The notes under the pieces: generated by a model
What the model was told of the DNA's origin: nothing
What the model saw: the letters and a program-made list of their open reading frames with translations, nothing else
The model's database searches: none
Assembly (NCBI GenBank): GCA_002887195.1
Contig: PJAB01000193.1
Location: forward strand, 1 to 35,044
Direction: 5' to 3'
DNA: 35,044 nucleotides
Source: Chrysochromulina parva
Taxonomy: Eukaryota; Haptophyta; Prymnesiales; Chrysochromulinaceae
Position numbers and translations under genes: made by a program
Part shown: positions 7,574 through 16,580 of the stretch, one piece after another
Position numbering within the stretch: the first letter of the stretch is position 1
How the letters are laid out: the number at the start of each line of letters is the position of its first letter

Positions 7574-9979
7574 ATGCCGGCCTCCTGGAATGATAAGATG
7601 GAGCAGATGTACCGCGTGCAGGAGCGGATGCAAGCTACTGCACCGCCGCGCAAGATAAAGCTGGGTGAGCAAGCCTGGTCGGATTTCCCGACGCGAAATA
7701 CGCCGAGAACCTCTCAACGCTTGAGCAACGAGGTGCGCCTGAGGCTAGGCACGCCGAGATCGAAGCCGACAGCCGTGCGAAGCGAGCGACGCGTCAAGGT
7801 GGAGGCAGCAGAGCGCCTCGCCGCGCAAATTCGTGCTGCTCAGCGAGCAGCCATGGAAAAGTCGGACGCGGAGAGGGCCGCGGTTGAGATGGCTGATGCT
7901 GCTGAGAGGGCGATTGCAAAAAGGATCGCAGCAGAGAAAGCTGCAGCGGCCGCCGCAGCGGCCGCGGAGAAAGCGACGGCGAAGATGGTTGCCCTGGAGC
8001 GCGAGTCGGCGCTCAAGAAGGCAGCGGCAGCCGCCAAGCGGGCCGACGCAGAGCACGCTGCCGCCGAGCGCGCGATGGCGGATCGAGGGGCAGCTGAGGA
8101 AACAGAGCGAGCGGCCGCGGAGCGAGCGTTGTTGGCAGCCGAGCTGGCAGCATCCGAGCAGGCAGTCGCCGAGCAGGCCGCCGACAGGCTGGCATCCTCC
8201 GTGACAGGAGCAGCCGACGCTGGTGAGGCAGCAGCGAAGACGAGGGCAGCGGCGAACACGGAGGCAGTGACCAAGGGATCGAAGCAGCCACGGGCGTCAG
8301 CACCGCGGCTGGGCCTCTTTGGTCGCCTGTTTGGTGTCCCGAACAAAGAAACCGAAGGACAGCCGGCGGCCGTTGGCGTCGCTGGTTTGGCCGCTAGCTC
8401 GGCCGTGAGCTCGGCCGAGGCGGCTGCCGACGACAGCGCAGTCCAGCCCGATCCGCTGGTGGACGAGCCCGTGGCCAACGAACCAGATGTTGCCGACCCA
8501 AGGGGAAACCGCGGCGGTGGTGGCGCCGGCAGGAGCAGTGGCGATGGCGACGGTGGCGACAGCGGTGGCGGTGGCGGCAGTGGAAGTGGCCAGGATGATG
8601 CAGGTGGCATCGACGTGTCGGCCGCGGCGACTCATTCGACTCTGGGACGTGGCAGCGGCGCGGCCGACACGAAGGGGCGCAGCGCACGCACCACCATGTC
8701 CTCGTCCCACGCTCTGATGAAGGACATGAAGGACATTGCTCGAATCCGCTCTACCGGCGCCGGCTCGTCCTCGTCGCACGCGCTCCTGGCCGCCCGCAGC
8801 GCGGCACTCGAGAGCGCTGCGCCAACGAATCCCCGACGCGCGCTGCGCGAGGCCGAGCATCGGAGCGCGCGTCGCGCGTTTCTCGACATCGAGGAGCGTA
8901 ACGCAGGACTAGACGACTACTGCGCGCGGCGTACGGCGCCCGCGCCAGGCTGGCAGTCGCCTTTTGCGAATACGGCTGGGTTTGGCTCCCGGGACACGCG
9001 CTTCGCCGCCTACTGGCGCGCCCCCGCGCATAAGCCGCAGACCTCCGTGGTGGTGGGGCCGGGTGTGTATGAGTTGGACCCCCCTGGCTCAAGTGCCTCT
9101 CTCGGCTCCACTATCCGTGCGTCCACCGCGGCCGCCGTCAACCCGTTCCGGTACGGTGAGACAGCTCCGCTGAGCATGGCGACGAGCTTCGGCCATCCAG
9201 AGATTAACGACTGGTGGTGCGACATTGGCAAGGAGGGCTGCCTGCGACCGACGGCGCACGCGGTGCACGGCGGCAATTACGAGCCCGGCCTGTTTTGGTA
9301 CAAGGAGAACCTGTGCGTGTGCGAGGCTTGCTATCGCGCTGGCTACGCCGAGGACCACCACGGGTACGCGCTCGCAGAGGATGAGATGCGGCGTCACCGG
9401 ATCCCCGAGGAGCTCTCGCCTGCTGGCACCTTCGCGCCGGGCTGGCGCAAGTCCGACTATCACAAGTTCCTCGGCTTCGCGGGCAACCAGTCGAGGGGTG
9501 CATCACGTGCCCAAGAGACGGCTCGCCTCCGGCATGCCAAGAGAGCTCAGGACAGCGCGCATAAGGCGCTCGGCGCGAGCTTACAGCGCTCGGCCGTTGA
9601 GCAGCGACGGCAAGCGGGCGCGGCGGAGGAGGAGATTCGCCTAAGGAACGACTCGAGCGCCCATGGCATCAAGCGCGCCGCGCACGAGCGCGCGAGCCGC
9701 GCAGAGCAGGTGCGCATGTATCGGCTGCACCATGCGGCGATGAGCGCTTCGGAGGTGCGCGGGCTCATCGACGTGATGACGAGCGACGCCGACGGCGCGA
9801 GCGTCGACGACCTACCCGCGCCCGAGGGGGCGCGGCAGCAGCAGCGGCAGCAGCAGCAGCGCGTGGACGAGCGGGTGCGGCGGCGGCAGCTTGGAGGCTC
9901 GACGGGCGTCGAGGCGGCTCGGAGGGCGGTGCATGCAGAGGAGGAGCAAGAGGTGGAGGAGAAACATCAGATTTTGTGA
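7574..9979 (+). CDS. Ala-rich coiled-coil protein with a Cys cluster and a SHIPPO-like motif
   Basis: 801 residues from ATG 7574, 72 bases after the JmjC stop. Residues about 75-225 are an Ala/Glu/Arg-rich heptad-like coiled coil containing a run of nine alanines, followed by a Gly/Ser/Asp low-complexity linker (about 300-345). VVVGPGVYELD near residue 493 resembles the PGPGxY core of SHIPPO/STPGR repeats found in flagellar microtubule-associated proteins, but only one copy is present. Cys549, Cys556, Cys581, Cys583 and Cys586 with nearby His form a possible zinc site of a type I cannot name. The C-terminus is charged and Gln/Arg-rich. A cytoskeletal or axonemal role is a guess from the motif; the protein is otherwise unrecognized. 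Confidence 0.6.
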   Translation: MPASWNDKMEQMYRVQERMQATAPPRKIKLGEQAWSDFPTRNTPRTSQRLSNEVRLRLGTPRSKPTAVRSERRVKVEAAERLAAQIRAAQRAAMEKSDAERAAVEMADAAERAIAKRIAAEKAAAAAAAAAEKATAKMVALERESALKKAAAAAKRADAEHAAAERAMADRGAAEETERAAAERALLAAELAASEQAVAEQAADRLASSVTGAADAGEAAAKTRAAANTEAVTKGSKQPRASAPRLGLFGRLFGVPNKETEGQPAAVGVAGLAASSAVSSAEAAADDSAVQPDPLVDEPVANEPDVADPRGNRGGGGAGRSSGDGDGGDSGGGGGSGSGQDDAGGIDVSAAATHSTLGRGSGAADTKGRSARTTMSSSHALMKDMKDIARIRSTGAGSSSSHALLAARSAALESAAPTNPRRALREAEHRSARRAFLDIEERNAGLDDYCARRTAPAPGWQSPFANTAGFGSRDTRFAAYWRAPAHKPQTSVVVGPGVYELDPPGSSASLGSTIRASTAAAVNPFRYGETAPLSMATSFGHPEINDWWCDIGKEGCLRPTAHAVHGGNYEPGLFWYKENLCVCEACYRAGYAEDHHGYALAEDEMRRHRIPEELSPAGTFAPGWRKSDYHKFLGFAGNQSRGASRAQETARLRHAKRAQDSAHKALGASLQRSAVEQRRQAGAAEEEIRLRNDSSAHGIKRAAHERASRAEQVRMYRLHHAAMSASEVRGLIDVMTSDADGASVDDLPAPEGARQQQRQQQQRVDERVRRRQLGGSTGVEAARRAVHAEEEQEVEEKHQIL

Positions 9980-10146
9980 CATTCGGGATGAAGGTCTATT
10001 AACAGTTTGTGCAGTGTGTCCCCCGTACAGTACAATGTTTCCGCTCCTTTTTTGCTTGACTTGACTTGTCATTCTTGACTTGTATCGCGCAGAAAAAGTT
10101 GCGGCTTCGTTTCGGTGTCGCGACCGCGACGAGAAGCGAAGTTGTC

Positions 10147-11575
10147 ATGGCGTCGTCGGACCCAGCTCCACCTCGCCTTCGCGTCTGTACGCGCTAACAT
10201 CACCACCCCATGCATCGCCCACGGCCGCTCTCCACCAGCGTGCATTGTCAGGCGCTCAGCGCCAGCAGCGCGTGCTGGCAGCCGAGGCACTGACGACCTT
10301 GATGCCGCATCACACATCACCTCAACACCCTCACCTCCGCCTCCTTCGACGGCTGCACCCTTCGCCATTCACCTCACCTCACCTCACCACCCTCGCCTCG
10401 CTTCTTTCGCAGACATTGGCAATCTGGACCCTGCCTTCACGCAAGCGCAATTGGCAGCCTATGTGACCCGCTTTGGGCCCACCAAGTCAGTGTGGGTCGC
10501 CCGCTCACCTCCAGGATTTGCCTTCATCGAGTTTGAGACGGAGCAGGATGCGCAGGCGTGCATTGACGTGGTGCACGATGCGCGGCTTGGGCACCAGAAC
10601 GTCACCGCACAATTTGCCAAGACGAACGGTCCTAAGGAACCACCGCCAGCCAAACCTGCGCCAAGCTGCCGGCACCGTGCGGTGCTCAAGAATCTGCCCG
10701 CGTCCTTTAGCTGGCGCGAGCTGCAGGATGAAATGCGACAGCTTGGCAGCGTGATATATGCGGACATGGACGCTCAAGGCGACGGCCACGTCGAGTTCGC
10801 CTCGGCTGAAGACCTTGACCGCGCCGTGCAACGCTTGCATGGATCGCGCCTCGACGGCAACTACATTGTCGTCTACAAGGAAGCCGAAGGGCCGCCGCCT
10901 GCGTCGAGCTACGACCCGCCGCCTGCGTCGAGCTACGACCCGCCGCCTGCCTCGAGCTACGACCCGCCGCCTGCGTCGAGCTACGACCCGCCGCCTGCCT
11001 CGAGCTACGATGATCGAGGTGGCGGGTACGATGCGCGCGCACCAGCCGGCAGCGGCGCCCACGGTAGCGGCACTTATGACAGGGGTTACGACAGGAGTTA
11101 CAATAGGGGCTACAGCGACATGCGCGACACTGAACGCGCCGCCTACAACGACACGCGCGGCGGTAGCGGCGCCTACGGTAGCGGCACTTATGACAGGGGT
11201 TACGACAGGAGCTACAACAGGGGCTACAGCGACATGCGCGACACTGAACGCGCCGCCTACAACGACACGCGCGGCGGTAGCGGCGCCTACGGTAGCGGCA
11301 CTTATGACAGGGACGGTAGCGGCACTTATGACAGGGGTTACGACAGGAGTTACAATAGGGGCTACAGTAGATACGATGACGTCCGGCAGGACAGCCGATA
11401 CGAGGGCGCGTACGGCGACCGGCGGAGCGGCACGCACGGCTCCTACCGCGAGCGGGAGCGCGACGGCTTGTACGCGCGAGGCGGCGGAGGCAGCGGAGGC
11501 TACGACGGCGCGCGCTCGAACGGCTACGGATATCAGAACTACGAGCAGGGCGGCCACGATCGTGGCCAGAGATGA
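10147..11575 (+). CDS. SR-type RNA-binding protein, two RRMs and a Tyr/Gly/Arg-rich repeat tail, two exons
   Basis: Exon 1 is 10147-10186 and exon 2 10413-11575, giving 400 residues. The join creates RLRVYIGNLDPAF, a perfect RNP2 context, while the unspliced frame has unrelated sequence before it. RRM1 (about 13-82) carries VWVARSPPGFAFIEF, typical of SRSF3/7-like splicing factors. RRM2 (about 97-168) has SWRELQDEMR, the equivalent of the SWQDLKDxMR signature of SR-protein pseudo-RRMs. The tail holds five PPPASSYD octamers, then 38-residue Gly/Ser/Tyr/Arg-rich repeats (TYDRGYDRSYNRGYSDMRD), then an RGG/YG-rich end, replacing the usual RS domain. It probably acts in pre-mRNA splicing or mRNA handling in the nucleus, with a tail prone to condensation. 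Family call is firm; the tail's role is inferred. Confidence 0.85.
10187..10412 (+). other. Intron of the SR-protein gene
   Basis: Donor GTACGC and acceptor CTTCTTTCGCAG; 226 bases, splitting a Tyr codon (T|AC). This is the best-supported intron in the window because it restores the RNP2 motif and the only nearby ATG is in the right frame. Confidence 0.88.
10892..11011 (+). repeat. 24-base minisatellite, five units
   Basis: Five back-to-back copies of CCGCCGCCTGC[GC]TCGAGCTACGA[CT], each encoding PPPASSYD. The units differ by a third-position G/C change and a final base, indicating recent expansion. Confidence 0.95.
11048..11370 (+). repeat. 114-base coding tandem repeat, two full units and a partial third
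   Basis: Units start at 11,048, 11,162 and 11,276. Each full unit encodes 38 residues with TYDRGYDRSYNRGYS at the centre. The units are almost identical in DNA. The third unit carries an extra internal GSGTYDR duplication and then breaks off. Confidence 0.92.
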
Positions 11576-12098
11576 TACGTAGGGCGCAACCCTCCGCGGT
11601 CGATGCGGGGCAGGCCACGTGTCGCTTCGACGCGGCCGGCCGTTGCCGAGAACATCGACCCTAGGGCCGAGAACATCGATGCCGAGAACATCGACCCTAG
11701 GGTGCGGGGGTGGCCACCACGCGTTCGCCCCCCCTACTGCTCCTCCCAGCGGCAGCGCGCGCGCTCTCGACAGTCACTGCGACGCGATAAGAAGTCCAGT
11801 ACTGTACATGTAATAAGTGAACCGCTCCAAGAGCCGAGCGCGTGCGCGATGCCTGCGGATCGGTCGGCACCGGGCACGCGCCGCGGACGAGGGACGCATA
11901 TATCGCATTCCTCTCGTTGTGCGCGTATGGTTGTGATTGGTTTAGGCGTTAGCGTTTGTCTATTTAAGCGGCTGGGACACGCGCTCTAAAGTGTGTCAGC
12001 CGAGCCGCGGAGTTCGCGAGATACCCCGCTGAGCGCAGTGCCTGAGCCGGCAGTGAGCGGAGCCTGTGTGAGGGCTGAGCCTGTCGCGTGGCGCGCGT
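11576..12098. other. Convergent intergenic region with a short tandem repeat
   Basis: Shared 3' flank of the SR-protein gene (plus) and the metallo-hydrolase gene (minus). At 11,645-11,703 a unit GCCGAGAACATCGA with or without CCCTAGG occurs three times. The rest shows nothing coding; a 128-residue open frame at 11,603-11,989 has no recognizable content. Confidence 0.6.
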
Positions 12099-12956
12099 CT
12101 ACCGGGCCATCATTTGCTGCCACTCCATCATGCTCATCTGCCTCAGTAGGCCCGACGTCTTCTCGCGTGCAACCGTCGAGGAGGCGCCATTGTAGGCGTG
12201 CCCAGGGAAGAGCGGCAATGCGTCGTCGAGCATGGCTCGCAGCAAGCTCAGGCTCGAAAACATCGCATCCACACTCGAGCCAGGCAAATCGAGGCGGCCG
12301 CACGAGCCCGGAAAGATGGTGTCACCCGTGAGAACTAGACGGTCCTCGCCGCCGACGGCCGCGACGAGCGTCATTCCACCGGGGCTATGCCCCGGCGTCA
12401 GAATGACCTTGAGCTCTACCCAATCACCGGCTCGCAGCACGTCGCCGTCCCGCAGCGGAGAGAGCGCTTGTGGCGCGACACCTATTTGCATAGCGGCAGT
12501 GGCGAGCTCTATCTGGTGCACATAGCTGGGGACTGAGAGCTCATCCACAAAATGACGCAAGCCTGGCAGCACCAGACCGGGACCTCCGGGCACCTCGCCC
12601 CCAATGTGGTCGTAGTGGAAGTGCGTACCGACTGCAGCCGTGATGTTGCAACCCAATTTTTCAGCGGCCGCCAACACGCCCTCTGGGTCATACACCGCGT
12701 CGACAGCGATGCATTGGCCAGAATGCCGGTCGCCCACGAGGTACATGTAATTCTGCATGCTCTTTGCCATGTTGAAGACCTTGATCTGAGTTGCCCCACG
12801 TGCTCTCTGTGGCTGGGCAACATCAACACCAGCCAAGAGCTGCCGGAAGAGGAAACGCTCGTCGCATAGCGGGTGCTCCTCGCTACTGGCCGCCGACGCG
12901 AGGAGTATGATGACAGCAGTGACCCGCGGACACATTTTCAAACGGCGTCCGTTCAT
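12099..12956 (-). CDS. Secretory metallo-beta-lactamase-fold hydrolase, glyoxalase II/ETHE1-like
   Basis: 285 residues from the ATG at 12,956; a second ATG at 12,935 would give a cleaner signal peptide (MCPRVTAVIILLASAASS). The open frame extends to a GTG at 12,989, which I do not use. All seven dinuclear metal ligands of the glyoxalase II group are visible: THFHYDH (His112, His114, Asp116, His117), TPGH (His190), GDTIF (Asp212) and FPGH (His253). GRLDLPGSS is the usual block after the Asp ligand. The C-terminal glutathione-binding domain of true glyoxalase II is missing and only about 30 residues follow the last ligand. The substrate is therefore open: a thioester or persulfide hydrolase/dioxygenase is possible. 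The leader puts it in the secretory path or, less likely, a plastid compartment. A copy of the dispersed repeat lies 19 bases upstream of the ATG. Confidence 0.85.
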   Translation of the reverse strand: MNGRRLKMCPRVTAVIILLASAASSEEHPLCDERFLFRQLLAGVDVAQPQRARGATQIKVFNMAKSMQNYMYLVGDRHSGQCIAVDAVYDPEGVLAAAEKLGCNITAAVGTHFHYDHIGGEVPGGPGLVLPGLRHFVDELSVPSYVHQIELATAAMQIGVAPQALSPLRDGDVLRAGDWVELKVILTPGHSPGGMTLVAAVGGEDRLVLTGDTIFPGSCGRLDLPGSSVDAMFSSLSLLRAMLDDALPLFPGHAYNGASSTVAREKTSGLLRQMSMMEWQQMMAR

Positions 12957-12974
12957 ACCGGTACTTTTCCCCGA

Positions 12975-13097
12975 TGTGAACGTTAACACGACAGACGCGA
13001 CAACCGAAGCTACGACACTGTTACTGCCCGCTCAGAATACACACACCTTACAGGACCCCAAACGAGACACGGAGCATGCGCGCGCTGGCGGCGTTGA
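12975..13097. repeat. Right, uninterrupted copy of the dispersed repeat
   Basis: Runs from TGTGAACGTTAACACGACAG through GCCCGCTCAGAATACACACA to GCGCGCTGGCGGCGTTGAG. It matches 664-682 plus 771-891 with scattered substitutions. As in the left copy, it lies directly 5' of a minus-strand gene and in the same orientation. Confidence 0.85.
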
Positions 13098-13543
13098 GGA
13101 TGGTCTGGGCGTCGGCGGTTTGGATGGCGGTGGATATGTTGGCGATGTGTGGTGGGAATAGCATCTAGAGTGCCGAGCTGACAGCTGTAGCCAAAGCCAT
13201 CCGTGTAGCTAATAAGCCACGGGGCGGCCACAACATGCCACATAGCCATAGACGATTAATCCGTCCATGTGGCGCATCTCGGGCCATCATAGCGAGAAGT
13301 GAAGTTATGTCGACATGTACAAGTACCAGAGAATCGTCCACATGTACTTGCCACACAATTGACGCAAATACCGGTACATTTTACTACGGCAAGGACCGGG
13401 GCCGGGCGGGGATCGTACCTCCAATCTCCAGTGCTGGGAGACTATTTGAGACCTCGCACGTCTTCACAGTCCGACATCCATGTAGCCGGCACACGTCACG
13501 AACATCATGTGGTGACCGCTGCACAATGCCGGCCCTGAAGGGC
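13098..13543. other. Intergenic between two minus-strand genes
   Basis: 3' flank of the DUF985 gene and distal upstream region of the metallo-hydrolase gene. No coding content is recognized. A T-loop-like block at 13,405-13,425 was examined and rejected as a tRNA. Confidence 0.5.
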
Positions 13544-14320
13544 TCAAAACGCCGTGAGGCGACTGATGAGATCAGCGTACTGTGGGAAACGGTCATGGAA
13601 CTCGAGCATAAGCGTCGCGTTGCCTGCTGCCATGTGCGAGTCCCTCGGATCGAAGCCCGGCGTCGTGCTCGCCCCGGTCAACGCCCACGTGCTGCCCTTT
13701 GCAAGCAAGGCGCCACTCCAAGTCTGTCCACGGATGGTATACTGCGGCTGGTCTTGCATGGGTTTGGCTGCCCCGAGTGACACGTTGCTGACTGTGCCTG
13801 ATCCGAAGTCGAAGATGAAGAGCGTGAGTGGGCCATCGCCAGCGTAGTAGTGATAGGTCTCATCGCCTTCAAGCATGTGCAACGGAAAGCCGCCCTGCGA
13901 AGACGTCGTATCCGTCCTGTTCAGTGCAAACAGATTGTAGATGTCGGCTGACAGTGCGCGTGTGCCACCCTTAAACCTCGAGGGAAGACGGGCCTGCAGA
14001 TCCGAGGTGTACGTCTCGGTCATAAAGTTTCCATATGGTTGTTTCTGCAGCTTGAGCGCCTCGACCCAGTTCGCGGCAGCCTCTGGAATCGTGACGGAGA
14101 CCCAGCCACAGCAGGCGTCGCAATCGACAGATCCCTGGCACATGTCCTTCCTTTGCAGCGCAGGAGAGCCCTCGCAGCAACCCTTGGCCGCGCCGCCACA
14201 GCGCGTATCCGTGCAGACGCCACTCTCCTGGGTGCAGATGATCATCGGCGCTGCGATGCAGAGCAAGAGGATACGCAGCTTCTCTGAGGGAGGGTTGGCC
14301 ATCGTGGAAGTGTAGGCCAT
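13544..14320 (-). CDS. Secretory DUF985 (cupin_5) family protein with Cys-rich N-terminus
   Basis: 258 residues from the ATG at 14,320, or 252 from the ATG at 14,302. A hydrophobic signal segment (RILLLCIAAPMIIC) is near the N-terminus. It is followed by a segment with nine Cys in about 40 residues (CTDTRC...GCCEG...MC...CDACC). The C-terminal 150 residues match DUF985: FPLHMLEGDETYHYYAGDGPL, where bacterial members have SDEIWHFHAGDPL; then PQYTIRGQTWSGALL and GASTTPGFDPRD. DUF985 proteins are single cupin barrels of unsettled function. Here the usual His of HFHAG reads Tyr (HYYAG). The signal peptide and Cys module are additions to the bacterial form. The open frame continues to a GTG at 14,380 through a short tandem repeat, which I exclude. 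Confidence 0.8.
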   Translation of the reverse strand: MAYTSTMANPPSEKLRILLLCIAAPMIICTQESGVCTDTRCGGAAKGCCEGSPALQRKDMCQGSVDCDACCGWVSVTIPEAAANWVEALKLQKQPYGNFMTETYTSDLQARLPSRFKGGTRALSADIYNLFALNRTDTTSSQGGFPLHMLEGDETYHYYAGDGPLTLFIFDFGSGTVSNVSLGAAKPMQDQPQYTIRGQTWSGALLAKGSTWALTGASTTPGFDPRDSHMAAGNATLMLEFHDRFPQYADLISRLTAF

Positions 14321-14702
14321 TGTGGACGGCAAAAGTGGGTCACACGCGCGGGTCACGGGACAATTCACGGGACAATTCACGGGACCTCCAATACATGTAA
14401 GACCTCAGAGTAGGAGGACTCGGGGTGCCTTTGGAGGCTTGAGGGCTATTGGGGAGATTGGGGGTGTCGCTGTATATCACACACTGTAGCCTGACCGTCC
14501 TCGGTCCTCCTTTAACGTTAATCTCCAGTGTCCAGACTCCAGAGCTCCAGACGAGATCGTCCCGTCCGGCATGCGTCGGTGCTCGGGTCGATGTGTCGCC
14601 GTCTCGCTCGTGTGTGCGACCCTGTGTTACCGGGGGGGGGGCGGTTAAACATCTTTTTGGTCCGATCTCATTCGGACACCACGCGCTAGCACACAAGTAG
14701 TT
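14321..14702. other. Intergenic with short repeats and a G run
   Basis: Upstream of the DUF985 gene and downstream of the glycosyltransferase gene. A 12-base unit CGGGACAATTCA occurs twice, plus a partial third, at 14,357-14,384. A run of ten G is at 14,632-14,641. No gene is seen. Confidence 0.6.
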
Positions 14703-16383
14703 TCAGGCTCGTCCCGACGTGTGCGGCGGCGGCTGGTCCGCGGCGCGCGCATCCTTGGCCTCCCCGTAATAGTCCCACAGGCTCCTCCGCGGCAACTTGG
14801 AGGTTGCATTGAGCGCTGCCTGCGCAGCGGCCTCCGCGTCGAACACGGCCGCGCGCATGCTCGCGGGGCATACGGCCGAGTGCCAAGGGCAGTAGAGGCG
14901 CACGCGCGGGTCGAGAGGACATTGCCTGGCGAGCTGTGCGACTTGCCGAGTCTCATTCCCGCCGCCGCCGCCGCCGCCGCTTGTACTCCCCACAAGGGCG
15001 GCGCCGGCGCCAGCGCTGTCGTAGTGCGCTCGCGTAGTTTTGGGGCGCCGTCGATAGAACACGCTGAGGTCGACGCCCGCGTTGGCGACCGCCGCGAGCG
15101 CACCGCCCGGGACGGCGCGCAAGGCGGCGGCGGCGGCGGCGGCAGCGGTATTGGTCGCGGCGGCGGCAGTGGCAATGGTCGCGGCGGCGGTCGGGCCGCT
15201 GGTGGTAACGGCCAAGATAGCCGCCGCCTCGGCCGCCTCGGCCTCCGTCTGCGCGGCGGCAGCCACCGGCTCCGTCGGGTGCGCGCCAAGATAGCTCATG
15301 CAGTGCGTGCCGAGATGCCAGTGGCGCGCAAGCCTGAAGTCGACTCCTTCGTAGAAGATGTGGCGGACGGTTCGGCGTAGACGCAGCCGCCTGTTGATAT
15401 GGTATCCCCAGAAAAAGTGCGACCACAACGGGAAGTCCGCAATGCGTTTGAGCGCCGCCGCATACTCGTAATACTTGTCATAGATGTCGCCAAAGGTGCG
15501 CGCGAGTGCTGGAGTGGCCACGAACCACCAGTCGAGGTAGGCAAAGTCATAGTCGGCGTCGCGCGTGAGCTGGCGCGACCGTTTCAGACTTGGCAGCACG
15601 CCGACGCTCCTCGCCGGCACGACAAGATACCCCTCGCCGTGGCCAGGCCAATTGCCGCAGGCGGAGCGCACGAGCATGCCCGCTTGCGCCGAGAGATCAT
15701 AGCGGTGGCACCAGTGCGCGAGCCAGAGCGGCGCGGCGCCGAGCGGTCGCAGCAGCAGCGGCGTAAAGTACAGGATGTCGTACCGCGCCACGAGCGTCAG
15801 GTCGTACGGCGCTCCGCCCGGCCGGAGCTCGTGTGCCGTCATCAGATCGAGGCCCGTCTTCATCGACAGGTGCTGGCTGCGCACTGGGTCGAGGCGCTTG
15901 CGTACTCTCTCGTGTTTTGAGGCGACGGGCTGGTACATAGCATCGAGCTGACCGCCAATCTCCGCGTGCCACGAGTGCAGGAACAGATCGAGAGTCAGGC
16001 CGGCTTTCCGGTTGGGCTCGACAACGTAATGCCACAGGCTCGCGCGGCCAAAGGCGGCGAAGCCGGCGAGCGTCGAGTGCGGCGTCACGTCGATTCCAGT
16101 CATGTCGGCTGGCGCCCGCTTCCAAAACTCAGGCGCATTGGCGAGCCACACGACGCGCGGGAGGTCGATGTCCGTCGCTTTCGTTTTCCAGATGCCAATA
16201 CGGCCGTGTAGGATCACGGCGACGCGCCTGTGCGAGGAGGTGAAGGTGGCACAGTGCGAGGATGCTTGGCTGTGAGACTGGCGGAGCCGCACGCGCATGA
16301 GCGGGCGAAGGCTGAGGAGGCTCGTGGGTGGCGTACTGCACTGCGATCGGCCGAGCGAAAAGCTCTGCGTCGGAAGCGGCCAT
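14703..16383 (-). CDS. Putative glycosyltransferase-like protein, two-exon model
   Basis: Exon 1 is 16383-16337 and exon 2 16227-14703, giving 523 residues. The N-terminal body starts RVAVILHGRIGIW, then FLHSWHAEIGGQLDAMY, DLTLVARYDILYF, YLDWWFVATPALA and FPLWSHFFWGYHI. This pattern of an early nucleotide-sugar-like beta strand and an Arg-x-Asp block is seen in uncharacterized algal and viral glycosyltransferase-like proteins. I cannot place it in a numbered family. From about residue 340 an Ala/Thr-rich low-complexity stretch and a Gly run precede a short Cys-containing C-terminus. If unspliced, the first ATG is 16,298 (531 residues). No signal anchor is visible in either model, which is unusual for a Golgi enzyme. 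The ATG is 197 bases from that of divergent L10. Confidence 0.5.
16228..16336 (-). other. Proposed intron of the glycosyltransferase-like gene
   Basis: Donor GTACGC and acceptor CTCGCACAG; 109 bases, phase 2, joining a 16-residue first exon to RVAVILHG. It is proposed because the donor matches the other introns and the short frame starting at the ATG at 16,383 joins correctly. An unspliced alternative exists. Confidence 0.5.
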
Positions 16384-16580
16384 TCCCGACGGTCGGGCGG
16401 TTTCGAGGGAGTCTTCAACACGTTCACGATTTCATCTTGGCAAGACGCACGACCACCGGTCCCGAGGAGACGCACACTACAATTATATGAACTCGGACGG
16501 AGCGCCCGCTACGACGCGTGGAGATGTTCATCTCCTGAGTAGGAGGACACTTTTTCCTCGCCTGGTCGCCTGGACTGCCC
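16384..16580. promoter_or_regulatory. Divergent promoter region
   Basis: A 197-base gap between outward-reading genes (glycosyltransferase-like, minus; plastid L10, plus). A less GC-rich patch ACAATTATATGAAC lies at 16,480-16,493. Assigned from layout only. Confidence 0.35.

Noticed and set aside
10115..10412. Unspliced 5' part of the RNA-binding protein frame
   Set aside because: Low-complexity Ser/Pro/His sequence before RNP2 is explained by an intron, which joins a short ATG exon in frame.
11603..11989. 128-codon open frame downstream of the SR-protein gene
   Set aside because: Repeat-derived and without protein features; lies in a convergent 3' flank.
12957..12989. GTG-initiated extension of the metallo-hydrolase into the repeat
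   Set aside because: Non-ATG start within repeat sequence, and it masks the signal peptide.
13400..13490. tRNA-like segment on the minus strand with a TACGATC T-loop-like block
   Set aside because: The T-stem has two mismatches, the candidate anticodon loop lacks T33, and the acceptor strands do not pair.
14321..14380. GTG-initiated extension of the DUF985 protein (NCPVNCPV)
   Set aside because: Encoded by a 12-base tandem repeat and lacks an ATG.
14632..14641. Run of ten G as a possible quadruplex
   Set aside because: A single run; no series of four G-tracts with short loops was seen nearby.
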